From Hymenobacter cyanobacteriorum (GTDB lineage: Bacteria; Bacteroidota; Bacteroidia; Cytophagales; Hymenobacteraceae): DNA of 64,000 bases. The notes beneath the pieces are model-generated. The model was not told where the DNA came from and searched no databases. It saw only the letters and a list, made by a program, of their open reading frames with translations. Position numbers and translations under genes: made by a program. The stretch is from the NCBI RefSeq assembly GCF_022631375.1, contig NZ_JALBGC010000007.1:62001-126000 (forward strand). The letters are read 5' to 3'. This document shows, piece after piece, positions 59,643 through 64,000 of the stretch (its first letter is position 1; the number at the start of each line of letters is the position of its first letter).

Positions 59643-61739
59643 CTACTCTACTACCACGCGCTTCACCACCAGGTCGTTGCCCGATTGCAGGGTGAGGGTG
59701 TATATGCCGGCCGCGAGGCGGCTTACGTCGAAGTCGGTGCTGCCGCCGGCGGCGGGCAGGTTCAGCAGGCGCGTGGCTACCGGCTGGCCCAGGGCATTGC
59801 GCAGGGTGGCCGTAGCCGCCCGCAGGCTGCCGGCGGTGACGCTCACGGTGAAGCGTTGATGGGCCGGGTTGGGCGCAACCGACACGGCCGCGGCCAGCGT
59901 GGCGTTGCGGGTGGCAGTGGCCACCGCGATGCGAAGGTTGTCGATGCCCAGGTCGTCGTCGCCAAAATCGGAGGTGGCCTGAAAGCGGATAACCGTGGTG
60001 GCCGAGTTGCCGGGAAGAGTTGCGCTGTAGGTGGCAAAGGCTGGCGCAGTGTTCAGGGTGAGGACCGGGGCGGCGGTGAAGGTAGTGCCGCCGTTGGTGC
60101 TCACCAGTACTTCCAGCTTATCGGTTCCGGTGGGATTTATGTAATCGAACGTCAGCGTTTTGGCGCCGCTGCCGCTTAGGTTTGCATACAAGTCGAGCTT
60201 GCCTTGTGCCCCGCTTGCCGAGCCGTAGGTGTGGAAGCGCGCGGAGTGGGCCCCCGCGCTGAAAGCAACCGCATAGGGCGGCGCGGTTCCGGTTTCCTCG
60301 TCTTCGTAGCTCCAGTTGGCCGCGGCAAAGCCATCGTCTTCGCGCCGCCACGAGCTATTGCCCGTAGTAGGGGTATTGCGCCAGTTGAGGGTGGGCACAT
60401 CGCGGGTCGAAGTGGCCGTAGCCCAAGGGCCCTCAAAGCTTTCCGCGTAGGGCAGGGCCACGTAGGCCGGCGCCGCCAGCGGAGCCGCCCCGGTTAGGCA
60501 GATGGTGAAGGCACCCTGCGCATCGGACGAGCCGTAGCCCGATACCATTATGTAATAGGTGGTGCTTGGCGTGAGCGACGACACGCTCAGGGTGCCGGCA
60601 CCGGTATTGAAATCCGGCCCGGCACCGCAACCCACTTCGGTGAACGGCCCCGCGCTGCTGGCACCCGAAAACAGGCGTAGCTGCCCGGCCGGCGCCCCGG
60701 TGGTCTGAATGTTGACAAAGGTGCTGCCCGGGCCGGTAGCAGCCGTGGTGAACTTAAACCAAACATCCTTGGGATTAATGGCCACGCCACAGCCGGGGTT
60801 GGCGTAGCCGGTTGGGGCAGTGGTGGTCGCGCCGATGTTTGAGGCGGTGGTGGGGCTGCAGGTGGTGGCCACGGGCAGCGCGATGGCCCCGCTGGGTTCG
60901 TCGTTGGTGATGGCGACCACGGGGCCGGCGGCGAAGCGGTAGGTGCGGCCTGCATCGGGCCGCACAGTGCCCCGGTAGTTGAAAAAGGAAATGCCGTCGT
61001 AGTAGCCCGTGATGAAGGACGCGCTGCCCCAAGGGTCGCGCGAGGCCGCTTTGGCGGCCAGCAGGGTTTGCCCGTTGGTAGCGCTGGCCCCCTTAATGCC
61101 CACCACGGCAAAGCGGTAGTCGTCGGGGTTGGGGCCCTGCGTGGCAGGGCCATACACGAACTCAATGGTGTTGCTGGTCTCGTAGAGCCTGACCTGAAAG
61201 CTCATAGAGGTGTACTGCAGGTCATACTCCAACGTTTTGTCGGCCACGTTTTTCCACTGAATGGTGCACACGCGGTTGGGGCTGGTGCCAGTGGTGGCTA
61301 CGCGGTACTCGGTGCCGCCGGTTGCCGAGCCGGCCGCCAAGTCGAAGTTGAATGGGGCCAGGATGTTGACGTCGGCCGCGTTGGGGCTGTAAATGGGGTC
61401 GACTTGCGGAGCCGTCGGCGCTTCCGGCAAAAACAGGTCGGCGGCCGATGGGGCCGTGGCGCCCAGCTTGATAAACCCGTTCGTATTCAGCACGAACTGC
61501 GTGAAAGCCGTGCCGCTGAACGTGAACGTGAAGCCGATGGGCTGGGCCGCCGAGTTGGCATCATCGGTATTGGCCGTGGCAATGGCCGTGCCCGTAGTGC
61601 CCAGGTCGGTATAGGTGCCGGCCTGGCTGATGGCATTGGCCGGGTAATAGTTGATTTGAGCCTGGGCGGCGAAGGATAACAGCGCAATCGGCAGCAATCG
61701 CCCGGCACGTTTGAGCCGACGGGGTAAGGATGTACTCAT
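59643..61739 (-). CDS. large T9SS-exported multidomain protein
   Basis: 698-residue secreted protein. From ATG 61737-61739 (MSTSLPRRLKRAGRLLPIAL) a signal peptide ends near AQAQ. The N-terminal third is a beta-sandwich (YPANAISQAGTYTDLGTTGT; FTFSGTAFTQFVLNTNGFIK). Around residues 270-410 lies a PPC-like domain with paired Cys (CGVAINPKDVWFKFTTAATG...YYIMVSGYG). Residues about 440-590 form a MAM/lectin-like domain (SFEGPWATATSTRDVPTLNW...DDLGIDNLRIA). The end (SVAPNPAHQRFTVSVTAGSL...GIYTLTLQSGND) is a T9SS sorting domain. Adhesion or binding is likely; ligand unknown. Confidence 0.88.
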   Translation of the reverse strand: MSTSLPRRLKRAGRLLPIALLSFAAQAQINYYPANAISQAGTYTDLGTTGTAIATANTDDANSAAQPIGFTFTFSGTAFTQFVLNTNGFIKLGATAPSAADLFLPEAPTAPQVDPIYSPNAADVNILAPFNFDLAAGSATGGTEYRVATTGTSPNRVCTIQWKNVADKTLEYDLQYTSMSFQVRLYETSNTIEFVYGPATQGPNPDDYRFAVVGIKGASATNGQTLLAAKAASRDPWGSASFITGYYDGISFFNYRGTVRPDAGRTYRFAAGPVVAITNDEPSGAIALPVATTCSPTTASNIGATTTAPTGYANPGCGVAINPKDVWFKFTTAATGPGSTFVNIQTTGAPAGQLRLFSGASSAGPFTEVGCGAGPDFNTGAGTLSVSSLTPSTTYYIMVSGYGSSDAQGAFTICLTGAAPLAAPAYVALPYAESFEGPWATATSTRDVPTLNWRNTPTTGNSSWRREDDGFAAANWSYEDEETGTAPPYAVAFSAGAHSARFHTYGSASGAQGKLDLYANLSGSGAKTLTFDYINPTGTDKLEVLVSTNGGTTFTAAPVLTLNTAPAFATYSATLPGNSATTVIRFQATSDFGDDDLGIDNLRIAVATATRNATLAAAVSVAPNPAHQRFTVSVTAGSLRAATATLRNALGQPVATRLLNLPAAGGSTDFDVSRLAAGIYTLTLQSGNDLVVKRVVVE

Positions 61740-61917
61740 AGAAAAGAGCAGGGGAAAAGTAGGGGTGTAAAAGCCAAAGCGTAGGTCGTTTTGCAGCGAA
61801 TCCGTAACCAGCCGCTGGATGGAAACCGGCAGCCTAAAGGCCCGCATGGGTTGCTAAAGTACAACCGGTACGGCTGACATAATCGGGCTTGTTTGCGAAA
61901 TAGGGGCTGAAAATCAG

Positions 61918-62940
61918 CTAGTGCGCTGCCGTAGCCACTCCCAGCAGCGTGGCTGCGTTGGCGGCTGCATCGCAGCCAGGCACGGGCACGAAGGTGCGCG
62001 GCGGCTCATCCGGGCGCGGGGCCAGGCCGTGGGTGTAGGTCTTGTCGTAGTAGTCGAGCACCAGCTCCACCATCAGTGGGAAGTCGGCGGCGGCCACGGC
62101 GGCCAGGGCCTGCTGGGTGGCCAGGCCGCCCAGGCGCTTGCGCAGCCGCTCGATGGCCTCGGCCAGCAACTGCGGGTCTTCGGCTCCGTACTCGGCGGCC
62201 AGCTTGGCCACGCGGGCGGCGCGGGGCACTTCCAGCACAAAGCGCGGGGCCGCCTGCAACTGGGCAAACAGCCCGGGCGGAATGGTGAGCCGGCCAATCT
62301 GCCGGCTTTCGTCTTCTACCCAAATGGGCGCATCGGTGGGCAGCCAGGCCAGGGCGGCGGCCAGGTTGTTCTCAAACTGCTCCTGCGTGGGCTGGGCCGG
62401 CTGCCCAATGCTGCCAAAAGCCGAGCCCTTGTGGTGGGCCAGTCCCTCCAGGTCGAGCACAAACTCGCCGCCCGCAGCCAGCTGGTGCAGCACGTCGGTT
62501 TTGCCGCTGCCGGTGAGGCCGCCCAGCACCCGCCACTGCCGCGGCTGGGCAAACGAGGCCAGCACCGCCCGGCGGTAGTCCTTGTAGCCGTGGTCGAGCA
62601 GGTGGACTTTGAAGCCGGCCAGCTCCAGCAGCCACAGCACCGCGCCGCTGCGCATGCCGCCGCGCCAGCAGTGCAGGCGCACTTCCTTGCCCGGCGCCAG
62701 CTTCTGGGCCAGCTTCACCATGCCCGACATCTTTGGCCCGAAAAATTCCAGCCCCAGGTGCACGGCCCGGTCCTGGCTCACCTGCTTGTAGGTGGTGCCA
62801 ATGCGGGCCCGCTCTTCATCGGTGAACAGCGGCAGGTTGAGTGCGCCCGGCACGTGGCCCTGCGCAAACTCGATGGGCGCGCGCACATCCAGAATGGGGT
62901 AGGGGAGGGCGTCGAACTCGGAAAGGGCGTGGCGGGGCAT
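61918..62940 (-). CDS. mnmH: tRNA 2-selenouridine synthase
   Basis: 340-residue enzyme (also called SelU or YbbB) that converts 2-thiouridine at tRNA wobble position 34 to 2-selenouridine or its geranylated form. ATG 62938-62940 gives MPRHALSEFDALPYPILDVR. The rhodanese domain holds LNLPLFTDEERARIGTTYKQ and the catalytic Cys in VRLHCWRGGMRSGAVLW. A P-loop (GGLTGSGKTDVL) follows. Needs selenophosphate from SelD, which is not in this window. Length is typical. Confidence 0.94.
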   Translation of the reverse strand: MPRHALSEFDALPYPILDVRAPIEFAQGHVPGALNLPLFTDEERARIGTTYKQVSQDRAVHLGLEFFGPKMSGMVKLAQKLAPGKEVRLHCWRGGMRSGAVLWLLELAGFKVHLLDHGYKDYRRAVLASFAQPRQWRVLGGLTGSGKTDVLHQLAAGGEFVLDLEGLAHHKGSAFGSIGQPAQPTQEQFENNLAAALAWLPTDAPIWVEDESRQIGRLTIPPGLFAQLQAAPRFVLEVPRAARVAKLAAEYGAEDPQLLAEAIERLRKRLGGLATQQALAAVAAADFPLMVELVLDYYDKTYTHGLAPRPDEPPRTFVPVPGCDAAANAATLLGVATAAH

Positions 62941-63029
62941 GAGAGACAATGTGCAATGAGCAATGAACAATGAGCAGTTTGTCGGAATCGCTCAGAAAGT
63001 AAGGGCGCTGAAATGAATCAGCCAGAGGG

Positions 63030-63746
63030 TTAGGCTTTAAGCTGCCGCCGGTAGAGCTGCACCGTGTTTTCGAGGCCCAGGTACAGGGCATCGCATACCA
63101 GGGCGTGGCCGATGCTCACTTCGGCCAGCTCGGGCAGCTGCTGGTGCAGCCAGGCCAGGTTGTCGAGGTCGAGGTCGTGGCCGGCGTTCACGCCCAGGCC
63201 CAGCTGGCCGGCGCGGGCGGCCGTGGCGCGGTAGGGGGCCACGGCGGCTTCGCGGTCGGCGAGGTAGTGCACGGTGTAGGCTTCGGTGTAGAGCTCGATG
63301 CGGTCGGTGCCGGTGCTGGCGGCGGCTTCTACGAGGTTCACGTCGGGGTCGAGAAAAATGCTCACGCGGCAGCCGAACGACTTCAGTTCGGCCACCACTT
63401 CGCGCAGAAACTGCTGGTGCGTCACCACGTCCCAGCCCGCGTTGGAGGTGATGGCGTCGGGCGCGTCGGGCACCAGCGTCACCTGTTCGGGGCGCACCTC
63501 GCGGCACAGGGCCACGAAATCGGGCGTGGGGTTGCCCTCCACGTTCAGCTCGGTGGTCACAATGTGCTTGAGGTCGCGCACGTCCTGGTAGCGGATGTGG
63601 CGCTCGTCGGGGCGCGGGTGCACCGTAATGCCTTCGGCCCCGAAGCGCTCGATGTCGCGCGCGGCCTGCAGAATATCGGGGCGGTTGTGGCCCCGGGCGT
63701 TGCGCAGGGTGGCCAGTTTGTTGATGTTGACGCTGAGCTTGGTCAT
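63030..63746 (-). CDS. pdxJ: pyridoxine 5'-phosphate synthase
   Basis: 238-residue TIM-barrel enzyme joining 1-deoxyxylulose-5-phosphate and amino-acetone phosphate to make pyridoxine 5'-phosphate (vitamin B6). MTKLSVNINKLATLRNARGH and GITVHPRPDERHIRYQDVRD are signature blocks; VTLVPDAPDAITSNAGWDVV follows. The C-terminus ends EVSIGHALVCDALYLGLENT. Length agrees with the family. Confidence 0.97.
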   Translation of the reverse strand: MTKLSVNINKLATLRNARGHNRPDILQAARDIERFGAEGITVHPRPDERHIRYQDVRDLKHIVTTELNVEGNPTPDFVALCREVRPEQVTLVPDAPDAITSNAGWDVVTHQQFLREVVAELKSFGCRVSIFLDPDVNLVEAAASTGTDRIELYTEAYTVHYLADREAAVAPYRATAARAGQLGLGVNAGHDLDLDNLAWLHQQLPELAEVSIGHALVCDALYLGLENTVQLYRRQLKA

Positions 63747-63784
63747 GGAATGTGAGGGAAGAGGGTAGGAGCGGGCACGGACCG

Positions 63785-63818
63785 TTTGTCATCCTGCCGG
63801 CTGGTTGCCGTAGCTTCG
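63785..63818 (+). promoter_or_regulatory. possible promoter of the YqeY gene
   Basis: TTTG at 63785-63788 and TAGCTTCG at 63811-63818, 22 bases apart, with one mismatch in the -7 box. It would leave a 90-base leader. Confidence 0.45.
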
Positions 63819-63907
63819 GGGCGAAATTACGTCTGGTGCCACCGTTGGGCGCGGCCGGCCGTATTTCCCTCGTTCAACCCGCGCTAACCCGCCCAATACC
63901 TCCCTCC

Positions 63908-64000
63908 ATGCTCAAAAACACCATCGACGCCGCCATCAAGCAGGCCATGCTCGCCAAGGATAAGGTGCGCCTCACCGCCCTGCGCAGCATCAAATCGCAA
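63908..64000 (+). CDS. GatB/YqeY domain protein, N-terminal fragment (runs off window)
   Basis: ATG 63908 opens MLKNTIDAAIKQAMLAKDKV RLTALRSIKSQ, continuing past the window end. This is the highly conserved start of the GatB/YqeY family (AMLAKDKVRLTALRSIKS), a tRNA amidotransferase-related helical domain protein. Divergent from pdxJ. Confidence 0.88.
   Translation, partial: MLKNTIDAAIKQAMLAKDKVRLTALRSIKSQ

Overview
This 64 kb window is chromosomal DNA from a high-GC member of the Bacteroidota, most likely a Hymenobacter-type bacterium (Cytophagales). The evidence is a SusC/SusD pair, several secreted proteins with C-terminal type IX secretion (T9SS) sorting domains, a tRNA promoter of the Bacteroidota TTG-N19-TAnnTTTG type, a small Bacteroidota-type exosortase, and GC-rich coding sequence that produces many long antisense shadow frames. 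The genus is an inference; no rRNA is present. No prophage, insertion sequence or CRISPR array was seen.

Layout. 1-3.8 kb: leucine biosynthesis (end of leuA, a small unknown ORF, leuC, leuD, leuB). 4.1-9.8 kb: carbon-metabolism genes (sodium:solute symporter, FAH-family enzyme, GH43 glycosidase, Gfo/Idh/MocA oxidoreductase). 10-15.7 kb: one very large secreted protein (about 1865 residues) of unknown function. 15.8-36.7 kb: mostly housekeeping and single-gene units: plsY, DUF4136 lipoprotein, NDH-2, DUF2141 protein, a beta-helix-like T9SS cargo, an OmdA/DUF1905 protein, aldo/keto reductase, FrnE-like DsbA protein, a PAS-only sensor, ElaA-type GNAT, mfd, YdjM-like protein, a NYN nuclease fused to a cold-shock-like domain, thioesterase, DUF962 protein, GNAT, yajQ, TerC and a SpoU methyltransferase. 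36.8-40.5 kb: mutS, tRNA-Gly(GCC), an HNH endonuclease gene and tRNA-Leu(TAA).

40.6-56.4 kb is an alpha-glucan (starch/maltodextrin) utilisation locus: a membrane-anchored DUF6377-type regulator, SusC, SusD, two T9SS-exported proteins (one of unknown fold, one SGNH hydrolase plus propeller-like region), two tandem GH13 amylases (one periplasmic or secreted, one lipoprotein) and a GH97 alpha-glucosidase. The likely flow is surface capture by SusD and T9SS proteins, import by SusC, cleavage by GH13 enzymes and final glucose release by GH97.

56.5-58.2 kb, on the minus strand, is the most unusual part: a compact exosortase operon of a 69-residue PID/PLD-CTERM substrate, an exosortase of the XrtX type and a small partner membrane protein, followed by a frameshifted remnant of a T9SS sorting domain. 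58.5-64 kb: MoxR ATPase, another T9SS cargo, tRNA 2-selenouridine synthase, pdxJ and the start of a GatB/YqeY gene.

A second theme is intergenic inverted repeats. At least five copies of one family (arms GTCATGC..GAAGCATCTC), three of a second (arms AGAGACGC..), and several GTTGTCAGTTG-rich pairs lie only between genes, often at gene ends.
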